Source: Cadophora sp. MPI-SDFR-AT-0126 (Eukaryota; Ascomycota; Leotiomycetes; Helotiales; Ploettnerulaceae). Taken from it: a DNA stretch of 64,000 nt. Below are positions 13,101 through 23,693 of the stretch, one piece after another. The stretch's first letter is position 1. Each line of letters opens with the position of its first letter. Location of the stretch: NCBI GenBank assembly GCA_020747065.1, contig JAGMVK010000026.1, forward strand, positions 590,618-654,617, read 5' to 3'. The position numbers and the translations under genes were made by a program. Under the pieces are notes generated by a model. It ran no database searches and was not told the DNA's origin. It worked only from the letters and a program-made list of their open reading frames with translations.

Positions 13101-13392
13101 GCACCACCTACGAAGCGGAAGCCGAATAACATCCGGCATCGACTTCGGTCGTACGCCAATCTCGAGTGTGAAAAGCACGCTCCCATGCCGGTCTCTCGAC
13201 AGAGTGGCACGACGAGGTGGGGAAGCTTGTAGATACTATTGGGAAGTGTTCCTCGATCATCCGAAGCTCCGCTTGAGGAAGTTCAGGGTGTGTTTGTAGA
13301 TGACGGGATTCGTTCGAACCGAAATAGTTAGCACATACAGCGTCTTTTGAACGATGTCATGGAAAGACCGATAACATCGTTCGTTATAATGT
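10114..13392. other. Gene-poor 3.3-kb stretch
   Basis: I find no gene. A 110-codon minus-strand frame at 11196-11528 and overlapping frames near 12950-13300 have no recognisable domain and no matching splice partners. The stretch holds one (TC)n microsatellite at about 12863. Degraded coding remnants could be hidden here. Confidence 0.45.
12863..12882. repeat. (TC)n microsatellite
   Basis: About ten uninterrupted TC dinucleotides. Confidence 0.9.
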
Positions 13393-14250
13393 CTAAAGAT
13401 TGGGATTAGTCTCGGACTTCGAAATAATCCAGGACTCTGTACTTAGAAGGCAGTTCTGATCCATATATTCCCGATGCTGTCGTCGTTTTTCTCGAATCTC
13501 GTCCTGTTCTTCAAGTGTTCGTATCTTAGCGAATTTCCGTCGCATATGTTTCTTCTTTCTCTGTGATGATACTCCTTCCATCGCGATCCACCAGAGCATC
13601 TTGACTCTTTCTAATGTCTCGCTGCTTTCCGCTGGCCCCCTTGATGCCTAGTAATAGCAATGCGCGAAGTGTAACATTTGCGTCGTTGCCTGCGTTATTA
13701 AATTTGAAATTGCAAGGACTGTTTAGCTCCATAAGTAGGTTCTTTAAGGAAAGCTGTCCCACTTGCAAGTCTCGTGCAAGTAGATGTGTATGCAATTTTG
13801 CAATGACGTTCGAAAATCAAACTAAGAGCTTTTAATACAGCAAGGTCATTTGGAAGACCATGCCCAACCAGAATAATGCTCCTGCTCTGATAAACACCGA
13901 GGCAATTATTAATCTTTGATAGCATTCCCGAAACAGGAATTTTCACCGCGGTGCCCCAGTGATAGAAAGGCGCTGATTCCTTGAAGTATTTATCCTCTCC
14001 AAGTAATGAAGTTGAAAGTCGTAAATTTTGATGCTGCACCAAGGCACCTTGTATCTAGAATAGCAAGACCAACTTGTGTATCTGAATAGCTATGCTGAAA
14101 GCCATCAATAATCAATTTGGTTCTTTCGAAATCGATAGCCACGAAAACTGGATCCCCTGAAAAAGAAGAAGAAGAAGAAGAAGAAGAGAGACGTAAACTC
14201 CGAAATGTTTGTAGGTTGCCCATGTCACGTACAAGCGGCAATTTGGCCAT
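13393..14250 (-). pseudogene. Gfd2/YDR514C-like DEDDh exonuclease-fold relic, frameshifted
   Basis: Three frames on the minus strand together spell one protein of the Gfd2/YDR514C-like family (RNase H-like fold). Frame one has GDPVFVAIDFE, the motif I Asp/Glu; frame two has ILVGHGLPNDL, motif II; frame three has NNAGNDANVTLRALLLLG, motif III, then a basic charged tail in yet another frame. The first join falls at ATTACTTGGAGAGG: removing one T restores FNFIT-GEDKYF. No intron fits. The second join is near the TACACATCTACTTGCACG segment. In motif III the family His (HNAGNDA) reads Asn. The upstream boundary is uncertain, because a (GAA)n tract at 14161-14188 sits beside it as either a serine run or a polypyrimidine intron end. 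Most likely a pseudogene; assembly indels are the alternative. Confidence 0.6.
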
Positions 14251-15179
14251 GGTGTGTCGCCGTCGTCGGGAAGGAGATTTGATACAATACGAGGTATTCT
14301 AGTAGAACGATGTGGCGTGCTCGGTGTTGTGATGTGAAGGAGGCGTGGTGAAGTGACGGGGTGTATGCATTGTAGGCGATAGTACGGAGGTAATGGAAAG
14401 CGATCAGGTAAATTTTTAAAAGTCAAGGTGAAAAGGAGTTGTTAGAAATGATGGTATGCTTAGTCAGCATTGCCCCTATTTATTCCTGTAGCTTTCCGTA
14501 AATAAATCCATATGGTCAATTCTAGTATCATGTTCGGCACCTCAGTTACTTCGTTAGTGCCTTGCCATCCCACCCGGCTCGCTAACGTTCCCAACAAACA
14601 TTATAAAAGATCGGGATGAAATCCCACGACCAAAAAATAATAAAGAAATAAAAATCGGAACAATAAAGGGGTTACCCCAAATAAAACAGTGGATGCTGAT
14701 CACGCCTGTACTCAGTTATCCCTTGGAGACCTGCAAGATTGACCACCATGGTTTCAAGGACTTGTAGATAACCGACACATTGCGCCAGGAGAAGCGATGA
14801 ACAAGTAAATAGATTTAATAAATCGAATTGAGTGAAATGATTTTTGCATTGGGACTTTTCCTAGCTCCCAGCTAGCATGGCTTTGAGACGAGCGTTCTGA
14901 TTGGGGAAGTTTCTGGCTGTGATGGAGTACTCGCTGGAGCAGGAGCGACCTGAACAGCAACGAATATGGAGCGAGAGAATAGAAAGTGGCCTGGACGTCA
15001 AATACCACATGCCCTTGAAGGACTGGAGTCCAGAGTTTCTGATGTGTTGTTAAGCTCTTTGAAGAACAGGTGTGAAGTATCACTTCACCGAAGCAAGGAA
15101 ATGCTTGGACAGAGCTTCGAGTTGTACAGGATTCTTGTCTGCTGCCAGTACTATCGTTCCTGTATATACAACGTATACA
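14251..15179. other. Intergenic between relic and PPR gene
   Basis: Upstream flank of the Gfd2-like relic and 3' flank of the PPR-type gene. A minus-strand frame continues from the relic to 14426 but does not splice to it in phase. Nothing else recognised. Confidence 0.45.
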
Positions 15180-17519
15180 TCAATCCTCATCGTCGTCGTC
15201 ATCATCTGCAAGAAACCCATTCTTCTTCTGGACTGGCGAGTCTGTACTACGCTTGGCAATGTCATCGTCAACAGCGCTATCACCGGAAACTCCAATCCTC
15301 CTTTCCTTTACTCTCCTTGCATACGGCTTTCTCGTCCCCAGACCAGGCCTCCCAAATCCCAATCCGAGATTGGTTCGTTGTGTAGCCCTGCGTCGATGAT
15401 TCCTCTTCACCTGCGTATGGAGAACCACAGACCCTGTAGGAACGCCGTATTTCACTTGCTTAGGAAGGAACAATGACCATTTCTCGAGGATGATAGGGAT
15501 GTTTTGTAGAGACCATGATTCGGATCTCTTGAGGACGTCGGAACCCCGTTTGAGGAGTAGGCGAACCCATCGTTTTATATACTGGCGGTTCCGACCCACG
15601 CGGAGGAGGGCGAAGACTACGTCTCGCGCACGCTTCTCAGTGACGATTTTTGAGGAGTGTTGTCGCATAGATGTCTTGAAGGCGATGTTCTTCCTTGTAA
15701 GGTCCAGGACATCGCGCTTGAGCAGTTTTCGGGCTTCTTCCATGCGGTCCTGCATTTCTCCAAAGCGCTGACGGTATAATAGGTTCGACATGTATCGGTT
15801 GTACATCGCCATGGTTGGTTGGACGTTGTATGGCTCGGATATCATGGTTTGCCAGAGGTTGCTGACGGCTTCGGGTGGGAGCTCGCCGACTTGCCGGCCG
15901 ATGTCTAGTGCGATGCCATCTTTACCTCTCCATTTCCGGCGTAGGATGATCTTGTTGGATAATACGAATGTCCATTCGAGTAATTCGTCCCAAGCTTCGA
16001 GTGGAATTGGAATTGAGTATTGGCTGGAGATGTAATCGATGAGAGACAAAGCTGTTGGAATATTGTTGTTGATGCCGTACACGTGGCAGATGGTGAATAG
16101 GAAGTGTTTTGAAGGATAGAATGGTGAGCTGGGATGGTAGCTCGTGACTGGCGGGAGTTCTTCCTCGTTTCCAGTCATCAGAGCCCGTACATCAATTGAC
16201 CAAACTTTCTTGAGGATTGCTTCGACACCTAGCATATCACCCTCGCGTGCAAGCGCAGTCATCATCAGACGAAATGTTTCCTCATTTCCAGCAATTCCAG
16301 CCAGGACCATTCGCCGAAAGACCCTAGATACTTGGGCTTTGACACCATGGTTAGGCCCAGCGCGGTGACCACTAAGCTCGTAAGGTGCTTTCTCCCAATG
16401 GCGAGGTACGAGGTTGTAGGCTATCACTCGCAGTCGATGTCGTTGTTTTGGGTTTGTGCTTTCTCTCCAACACTTCACTTTCAGATACAGGTTATAACAT
16501 TCCAGATCGGGGTCCAGTGGCTCTCGCTTGATCTGGGTCCCATCAGCCGTCCACTCCGTATATGGCTGAGTCATGCTGTCCCAGATTTCCTCCGCTGCTT
16601 GTGCATGTCCGACAGAGCAGGCACACTTGAGTAGATACTTGTAATCCGACAAGGTAAGTGGCCACCACAGCTTCCGAGTATCGACGATATCCTTGACTTG
16701 GGCCAAAAATACGCTGGAGAAATAGTAGAAGTCTTCTTGACGAAGGTGGCGATCTAGACTAAGAGTCCTCATCGTCCATGGGCCAATTGACTTGTAAATT
16801 TCTGAATGCCGGTCGAGAAAGTGCTTTGGATCCATGCAACGCAAGACCTCCGAGAAGGTCGACGGAGGCAAAGAGATTAGCAGCGATGGATCCCTACGAT
16901 CAACCGTAGTCAGATCGAGCATTACTTTCATAACGGCATGAGGGTCTCGAGTCCGCAACGCCGAGAAAAGGGCATTTTTCTGTTCTTCAATCCCCGGTGG
17001 AGGTGTATCTCGAGTTCCGGGAGGCCCTGGTAGAACATCTCCGAAAGCACCCACAACCGCTCTCGTGCTCGAGCGTACTTGCGTCCTAACATAGTCACTA
17101 ATCCCCCGGTGCCATGCTTCGCGATCAGGATCCTGGAAGGGCTCAATCGAAATCGATCCGAGACCATCGACTAAAAGTCCCTTTTTGCCATTGAATCTGT
17201 CGGTTGAACCTTCGAGCTCCTTGATGTCCACATCGAAAGTCTCGGGCTCATTGTATGGCTCAGCATCTGTGCCTAACGCTGCATCCCCAGTATTCCAAGA
17301 ACTCTCTACCCTCCCTTCCGCTTGACTTTGGTATCTGCGAATCGCAATTGACGGTGACAATTTGGTACAGTGAGGTGGTATCTTGGTGGGCGGAAGTCGG
17401 AACTTGTGGAAACGTCGTCGCAGTCGGATGGCGTGAAGGCGACCTTGGATCCCGCGCGGACAGGAGTACGAAGCTATTCGAGACTCGATTGCCTCCAGCC
17501 TGAAAAGGAACGCACTCAT
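15180..17519 (-). CDS. Mitochondrial PPR-type protein (CYA5/ATPase-expression-like)
   Basis: One uninterrupted exon of 779 codons. The N-terminus is rich in Arg and lacks acidic residues for the first 60 positions, as in a mitochondrial presequence. The central part carries helical hairpins of PPR type, including the stretches LTLSDYKYLLKCACSVG, AAEEIWDSM and DPDLECYNLYLKVKCW, followed by LMMTALAREGDMLGVEAIL. This order resembles ascomycete proteins related to Neurospora CYA-5 and to the ATPase-expression family, which stabilise or activate translation of mitochondrial mRNAs. The C-terminus is basic and then ends in an Asp/Glu run. It is transcribed divergently from LSM3. Targeting to mitochondria is confident; the specific mRNA client is unknown. 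Confidence 0.8.
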   Translation of the reverse strand: MSAFLFRLEAIESRIASYSCPRGIQGRLHAIRLRRRFHKFRLPPTKIPPHCTKLSPSIAIRRYQSQAEGRVESSWNTGDAALGTDAEPYNEPETFDVDIKELEGSTDRFNGKKGLLVDGLGSISIEPFQDPDREAWHRGISDYVRTQVRSSTRAVVGAFGDVLPGPPGTRDTPPPGIEEQKNALFSALRTRDPHAVMKVMLDLTTVDRRDPSLLISLPPSTFSEVLRCMDPKHFLDRHSEIYKSIGPWTMRTLSLDRHLRQEDFYYFSSVFLAQVKDIVDTRKLWWPLTLSDYKYLLKCACSVGHAQAAEEIWDSMTQPYTEWTADGTQIKREPLDPDLECYNLYLKVKCWRESTNPKQRHRLRVIAYNLVPRHWEKAPYELSGHRAGPNHGVKAQVSRVFRRMVLAGIAGNEETFRLMMTALAREGDMLGVEAILKKVWSIDVRALMTGNEEELPPVTSYHPSSPFYPSKHFLFTICHVYGINNNIPTALSLIDYISSQYSIPIPLEAWDELLEWTFVLSNKIILRRKWRGKDGIALDIGRQVGELPPEAVSNLWQTMISEPYNVQPTMAMYNRYMSNLLYRQRFGEMQDRMEEARKLLKRDVLDLTRKNIAFKTSMRQHSSKIVTEKRARDVVFALLRVGRNRQYIKRWVRLLLKRGSDVLKRSESWSLQNIPIILEKWSLFLPKQVKYGVPTGSVVLHTQVKRNHRRRATQRTNLGLGFGRPGLGTRKPYARRVKERRIGVSGDSAVDDDIAKRSTDSPVQKKNGFLADDDDDDED

Positions 17520-17877
17520 GGGCTTCGAATATGGGTTATCAACATATTGACTTTGAAGTCAATAGATAGTCCGGGGGAATTGAGGAGGCGGAGACGGAAG
17601 TGGAGGAGAGGGGAGAGTGGATCTGGAGTGGAGAATAGCAAATTGGCTTGGTGTTGATGTTCAGAAGAGGTTCAAAGCTTTTCGTGGGGAAGTCGAACCT
17701 TGAATTTCAGAAGAGCTTTAAGTTGACACCTCAAGTTTCAGGCGTCAATTGCCGACCGCCGACAGCTCGAAATTTACGCGCGAGCTGCAGCCCAGGGATT
17801 GAAGTCAAGTCAAGTCAAGTCAACACTGGGACAACGACAAAAACTACGCTCAAGAACTCACGCCGCTTCGAAACAGA
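17520..17877. promoter_or_regulatory. Shared divergent promoter region (PPR gene / LSM3)
   Basis: A 358-bp gap separates two divergent start codons. It contains a tandem TCAAG run at 17805-17822. No TATA box is evident, consistent with housekeeping genes. Confidence 0.45.
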
Positions 17878-18343
17878 ATGGCTGACGTCGACGATGGAGC
17901 GTCTGCCCCTGCAGAGCCCCTTGATCTTGTGCGCCTGTGCCTGGACGAAATTGTGTTTGTGAAGCTGCGAGGAGATCGAGAATTGAAAGGCAGACTACAT
18001 GTCAGTGTTACTATCTGCCAGAGCTTGGAACAACTGCTGAAAGAGCTTAGGCATACGACAGCCATTGCAATCTGGTGCTAGGGGACGTAGAAGAGACAAT
18101 CTATGTTGTAGAGGAGGACGAGGATGAAGAGGAGACCGTCAAGGTACGGCGATCAATGCGCAGAGAGGAATGCTTGCTAAGATATATTGACAGGCCATTC
18201 ACAAGAAGTCTGAGATGCTGTTCGTAAGAGGTATGTTCAGATTCTGTCCTGTCCTATTTCTCTGCTTTGAGATCTGGTAGCTATTTACTGACTGGTATGC
18301 AGGAGACAGCGTGGTACTCATCTCCCCCCAAGGACCATCATGA
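17878..18343 (+). CDS. LSM3: U6 snRNA-associated Sm-like protein LSm3
   Basis: Four exons, 17878-18000, 18051-18143, 18194-18230 and 18303-18343, join in phase across three introns (50-72 nt) to give 97 residues, the usual LSm3 length. Sm1 motif: DEIVFVKLRGDRELKGRLHA followed by YDSHCNLVLGDVEE. Sm2 motif: EMLFVRGDSVVLIS. An acidic insert (EEDEDEEE) typical of fungal LSm3 lies between them. LSm3 is a subunit of both the LSm2-8 ring, which binds the U6 snRNA 3' end in the nucleus, and the LSm1-7 ring, which promotes decapping in the cytoplasm. The family assignment is very secure. Confidence 0.95.
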
Positions 18344-18928
18344 TATCAGGACGTCCATACAGATGGAGGATAAAGGCTAGTGGAATGGTAAATAATTGTG
18401 GTGGGTGCTATCGAGAACATGGGAACAAATCAATGGCGGCGCATAGCACATGTTCTCGAGGCAGGATAGTCGGTGGGATGAATGGCGGGGTAGACCAAGG
18501 GTCTTTGCATGACAATGTGCTGCAATACAGAGGCAATGAACATGCATCGAAGTCCGTCTAAAGAGCCATTTTGGCATAATATGGAGACTCGAGTGCCCAA
18601 TCGAATTAAATGACAATAAAGCAAAGCTCCAGAATGTTTCAGTGTCAGTTAGTGACTCAAGCTCCGTGTGATGATTCAACGACTTCTGGCGCGGTTATCG
18701 ATAAAGCTGTCCCCTATTCCTTCACCGGAAGAGTCATCTCCAAACATATTACCACTCGACGGCTCCCCTTCTTCCTCCACAACTACAGTTCCGACCATCT
18801 AATTGTTGTTTTCTTGATCACAAAACAGTCCGGTTGAACATCTTTAACTAGCCAGATGATCTTACGAATAAACCAACAAGCCGCTCAAATATCTGGATAC
18901 TAAGTCCAAAGTACCAACCTACCCCACC
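18344..18928. other. Intergenic between LSM3 and GTPase gene
   Basis: Tandem genes on the plus strand; the gap should hold the LSM3 3' end and the GTPase promoter. No additional gene seen. Confidence 0.5.
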
Positions 18929-20934
18929 ATGGCAACGAAAGGCAAACAACTTCCGCATGAGCGGCGGAAAGGCGAGACGGTAGTAACCACTGAATTGATG
19001 TCAGAACTCTAAGTTGACAAGTACCAGGCCCTGAGCGAATTCGCAGACTACGTCGAGAAACAGCAGAAGCTCCGATATCCACCCGGCGCATCAACCGCCA
19101 CCGTAGTAGAAGAACACTCAGAGCTCGATATCCTTGACTCTCTAGACCTCGCAGACGCCTCTCCAGCTGTACGGTTAAAAGAGCTACTCCTCAACCATGA
19201 CGAGGACACTTTCGCGAAATTGGTCAATCTGCTAGAGGCACGGATAGAAGAGGGCCATGGCGAGACCATCTTCGAGATTGGATTTGAGAACAATGGCGAT
19301 TCTATGGCTTTGACCAAGGATGAGTGGGATATCGCTATGAAGAGATTAAGAGAAGCTGCGAAGAAAGTACGGTCCGATTGCCAGGTTCTTCTTACAAAAC
19401 ATGTTGGTGGCGAGGAGGAAGCAGAAAGTGCAGCCAATGAGAAGGAGAAAGAATGCAGCGGGAAAATACTGGTCAGACAGCATCCTGCGACTGTGGAAGA
19501 AGTGGTGGAGACACGGATAGCGGTTGTGGGAAATGTCGATGCTGGAAAAAGTACCATGTTGGGGGTCCTCGTGAAAGGAGGTCTGGATGATGGACGTGGG
19601 AAAGCTCGAGTCAACCTCTTTCGACACAAGCATGAGATTGAGAGTGGAAGGACTAGTTCCGTCGGAATGGAGATCATGGGATTTGATACTCTGGGAAAAG
19701 TCATCACGGCTGAAGTTCCTGGACGGAAACTCTCATGGGAAGAGATTGGCAAACGCTCTGCTAAAGTCATCACTTTCACTGACTTGGCTGGTCATGAGCG
19801 ATACCTTCGAACCACGGTCTTTGGGCTGTTGTCTTCAAGCCCAAATTACTGTCTACTAATGGTGGCTGCCAATAATGGTCTCATTGGTATGAGTAAAGAA
19901 CATCTGGGTATCGCCTTGGCTTTGAACGTCCCTGTCATGGTCGTCATTACCAAAATCGATATCTGTCCACCACATATCTTGGAGCAGACAGTCCAGCAAA
20001 TCACTAAAATACTGAAAAGTCCTGGTGCGAGGAAAATCCCGATTTTTATCAAGAACAAAGAGGAGTGTATCAATACTGCCACTCAGTTCGTTTCTCAGCG
20101 GATATGCCCAATTTTCCAAGTCTCCAATGTCACAGGAGAGTCATTGGATCTTGTTCGAGCCTTCTTGAATATTCTTCCACATCACGGCCACTACGATGCC
20201 GAAGCTCCATTTGAGTTCCACGTCAATGACACCTTTTCAGTGCCTTTCGTGGGCACTGTCGTTTCTGGTATTGTCAAAAGCGGAGTCATCCACGCAGGCG
20301 ACACTGTCTTGATCGGTCCAGATTCTCTTGGCCAGTTCACAACTACCAGTATCAGATCAATTGAGCGGAAACGGATACCAGTGCCAGCTGCATCAGCTGG
20401 ACAGTCTGCCTCTTTCGCTTTGAAACGTGTCAGACGAAAAGATGTACGGAAAGGTATGGTAGTCTTGCCGAAACTTGAGCAAAGTGCTCCGAAGGTGTAC
20501 AGAGAGTTCGTCGCTGAAGGTAATTTTCTCGCTCACTAAACCTCAGCCTGAAGCATCACTAACAAATGACAGTCTTAATCCTCTCCCACGCAACCACCAT
20601 CAAAACCAAATACCAAGCAATGCTCCATGTTGGTCCAGTCTCTCAAACCTGTGCAATTATCGACATCGATCGTCAGTACATCCGAACAGGTGACCGAGCA
20701 CTCGTCGCGTTTCGCTTCGTCCAGAGACCGGAATACCTTGCTCCAGGTGACCGGTTACTATTCAGAGAAGGTCGAACGAAAGGACTGGGGATCGTAAAAA
20801 GTGTTGGGTATGATTTCAACAAACCGCTGAATCCTAATGCGGTCAAGGATCAGAATGGGAAGTCTGTCGAGGCGAAAGGGGAGGAAGTTAAGGTTGCCGA
20901 GGAGCCGCTTGGACAGGCTGGGAGCAAGGCATAA
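18929..20934 (+). CDS. GTPBP1/GTPBP2-like translational GTPase
   Basis: Exons 18929-18979, 19022-20519 and 20573-20934 join in phase across introns of 42 and 53 nt to give 636 residues. Motifs: G1 GNVDAGKST at about 187-195, G3 DLAGHERY at 271, G4 TKID at 327. Beta-barrel domains follow, with FHVNDTFSVPFVGTVVSGIV (domain 2) and a C-terminal domain starting AEVLILSHATTIKTKYQA. The length and the long N-terminal extension match the GTPBP1/2 branch of the EF-Tu/EF-1A superfamily rather than EF-1A or Ski7. Animal members act on stalled ribosomes and mRNA turnover; a similar cytoplasmic role is an inference. The first exon is only 17 codons and its 42-nt intron is short, so the start is the least certain part. 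Confidence 0.88.
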
Positions 20935-21735
20935 CGAAGTATCTTCTTGTTTGTTTTCTTTTCCCCCCTCTCTCTTCCCTCTTCTATTGCTATGGCGAAT
21001 GGAGTGCATCCTTGAATCATGGCAACACAGTACTTATGGGATACATGACATGCGGGTTTTTGACTGAGGTTGTGGAGTTTCGGGAGTTTCACGAGAAGCC
21101 TTGCATGGGTCTGGCGTGTCTTGCATTGCGACTTTTGCTTTTCTAAGTACTTTATGATTCTTAGCTTGCTCAATGCACACTTACTTTACCATGCAGCTTA
21201 TCAGAAGTTTGCTTGCAGCAGAGCGACCGTTGATACGATCAGATTCCTGATCTTGGAACCAATCCCGAGTAGGCTACCAGTCCCCATGTCTGCAGATTTG
21301 TCATGTGCCCGCCCCATTCAATCTACAGCCCGTCTTGATCATTCTCCTTCATCCCAAATAAAGTATTCTCACATGCCCAGATCCATGCACATTGACGTCG
21401 GTCTGTCCTTCTGTCGTGTCTGGCAAAGGAAACAAGGAGCATGCTGCACAGCCACAGCCACAGACAGCAAAGGGTCGTGGTCGTGTCCTGGAATTAATTT
21501 ACTCCGTACTGCAAGCGAAGGCGGGAATGACGATGTTGTGACAGGGGTTGGATGTGCGTCATTGTTGGGATCGAAACGACGAGCGACTGAGACCGAACCC
21601 AATTTTGAATATTTGATTGTATTCAAAGTATGAATAATTGCTCAGGAGAGAAGGCAGTACTCGATGATCGTAAGAGGACGACATGTTAGTGAATATGTGC
21701 AGCCTTTAATCTTCTGCTTCTAGCTATAGGCAGCT

Positions 21736-21763
21736 ATGTCATGTCATGTCATGTCATGTCATG
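21736..21763. repeat. (ATGTC)5 tandem repeat
   Basis: Five consecutive ATGTC units followed by ATGG. Confidence 0.9.
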
Positions 21764-21972
21764 GCGAGTAGTCAGAAGTGAGACCTTACGGAGGGGCAGG
21801 AATGGCGGGGTAAAATCAAGATCCAGCTCGAAGTCCAGCCCTTATCCAATATCCACAGTTCAATTTAATGTACCTCCGTAGAGATTGTAGAGATTCAGGT
21901 TTCTCCGTCGCATGATGGAAATGGAGATTGATATACACCTGGGTTTTGCCCTCGGTCTGGATCCCGATGCAT

Positions 21973-21999
21973 GGCAAGGCAAGGCAAGGCAAGGCAAAG
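21973..21999. repeat. (GGCAA)n tandem repeat
   Basis: Five GGCAA-type units, the last with one substitution (AAGCAAGG). Confidence 0.85.
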
Positions 22000-22294
22000 C
22001 AAGGCTCTTCAAAGGGCACAACGCAATTTGCCAACTTTCCTCTGGATTGCGTTACAAGTATTATTGTAAGAAAGAGAAGGAGGGGTCCTGATCCTAGACA
22101 AGGACAAGGACATGGACATGTACCCATCCCGCTCTGGCCCAAGTCGACGGGAACCAGTCAAGCTTGAAGGAGCAGCACCCGACCCCACCTGCCACAACAA
22201 CGACGTCAGTTGTGGACGACTCGTAGGCCGGCCTTGATTGCGTGAATGCTGAAGCAACAAGCTCTGTGCTTTGGGATTCGCACGCTTTCGCTGC

Positions 22295-22306
22295 CCTTTA
22301 TAAAGG
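22295..22306 (+). promoter_or_regulatory. TATA-like box
   Basis: Palindromic CCTTTATAAAGG about 150 bp upstream of the start codon at 22457; the region after it is CT-rich, as is common at fungal transcription starts. Confidence 0.5.
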
Positions 22307-22456
22307 AGAGCACTTCCCTACTCTTCTCTACTCTTTCTTTCTCCTAAGATTTAAGATACCCAACAAGACTGTACAACACCACAACAACGGACAACTTACT
22401 TTCACGTTCTCCTTCCTTTACAAAGCACAACAGACCAGACAAAAAGATAATCAATC

Positions 22457-23429
22457 ATGGAGACCATCACCAACATTACATCAGCCGCTTCTCGCGCTAT
22501 CTGGGGCGAAGGAGGCAACCCAGATGAGAAGAAAGATGGGAATGAGACGTTAGGAAAGGAGCCTGTGTCTGGAGAGCTGGGTGATGTTAAGAGTGGTGAG
22601 CCATATGATAAGGGCAATGTTGGTAGTGAGTTGTCTCGAACATAGACAAAAACAGAGCTGTGCTGACTTTGGTGCAGAGTTAATTTAATTTAGTTTGGAC
22701 GCTCATTTCTGATGGAGACGACTGGATGTTTCAGTCTACCAAATATGGAGAGTCTGCAGGAGCGAAGAATATACAGCTGACATTATTCCTCCAATAGAAG
22801 ACACCTCCCTCCCATCCAAAACAACTCTAACCTCCAACCCCAAACCCGCCACTCTCGAATCCTCCTCAACCGACCCCTCCAAAGCCGCCGTACTCCTCCC
22901 CGAATCCGAATCCGAATCCCGCGAGACCCCCACCAACCTCCTCACCACAGCCGACAAGCAAAAATCGCTCCCATCCGAGAACACATCGACCGATTCCAAG
23001 CCTCTGACGTTCAGCAAGAGTGATCCTGCTGCAACTGGCACTGAGAGTCTAGAAGAGAAAGCTAGTGACGTGAAGGGCACCACGGGGTTCGATGAGAAGA
23101 GCACTGCTGGAGATACCACTTCAACTGGCACCACCACTGGTACTACGACCAGTAGCACGGAAGCACCGCCTCTAACAGGCGCACCAGCAAAGAAAGATGA
23201 GGGACTTCGCGAGGAGAACGTAGGAAGTACAGGCTTGCTAGAAGAGAAGCGTGTTAAGCCCGAGTCGGCGTCTGAGCCAAAGGTGGGTGAGACGTCGACG
23301 AGTACGCCGAAGAAGAGCACGAGTAGTGAGGGGAAGAAGAGTTTGGATGGGAGTGGGTCCGGACATGATAAGGAGAAGAAGAGTTTGAAGGAGAAGATTA
23401 AGGAGAAGTTGCATAGACATAAGGATTAG
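22457..23429 (+). CDS. Disordered, charged stress-type protein (hypothetical)
   Basis: Exon 1 is 22457-22622 (donor GTAGTG). Exon 2 runs to 23429. Two acceptors keep the frame, at 22735 or 22777, and the second gives GNVADIIPPIEDTSLPSK across the join. The product is about 270-290 residues and almost entirely Ser/Thr/Glu/Lys/Gly/Pro, with no hydrophobic segment. The start METITNITSAASRAIWGE and the segment GKEPVSGELGDVKSGEPYDKGN resemble a group of fungal proteins of unknown function with dehydrin-like composition. The C-terminus is strongly basic (KEKIKEKLHRHKD). I cannot assign a function; a role in desiccation or other stress is speculation from composition. A strong TATA box suggests regulated expression. 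Confidence 0.7.
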
Positions 23430-23693
23430 ATGAGCGGCTGAGTACTGGCTGCAGTGTGGTCGGATTTGGATCGGGCGCTTTGAGATGTATTGATACCTGA
23501 TTGATGTTGGCTTTAGTTGCTCCCGAGTGTAATATTGTACTTTTTGACAACTTAAGAAGGCCATTTAACATACTGTTTAAAGTTTTGAGAACGCTCAACT
23601 TGCGCTATACATACGGTATCCTATATTACTTACCGACGGGGTCATGGGTATTATCACATCTTCTCTTCGGGTATCAGATATCAACATCACGCC

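Larger units (their letters stand above)
20935..22456. other. Intergenic, 1.5 kb with pentanucleotide repeats
   Basis: No gene recognised; a 187-codon plus-strand frame at 21070 has no family features. Two tandem pentanucleotide repeats lie here, and a TATA-like box upstream of the following gene. Confidence 0.5.

Noticed and set aside
13300..13330. GTTCGAAC segment as a tRNA B box
   Set aside because: No matching A box, cloverleaf or terminator could be placed around it.
14112..14426. 104-codon minus-strand frame as first exon of the Gfd2-like gene
   Set aside because: It reads well up to DDGDTPWPNC, and a polypyrimidine tract could end an intron, but every candidate donor gives the wrong phase for the following exon.
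21070..21633. 187-codon plus-strand frame
   Set aside because: Composition is random-like, no domain, and an 85-codon frame occupies the opposite strand; treated as chance.
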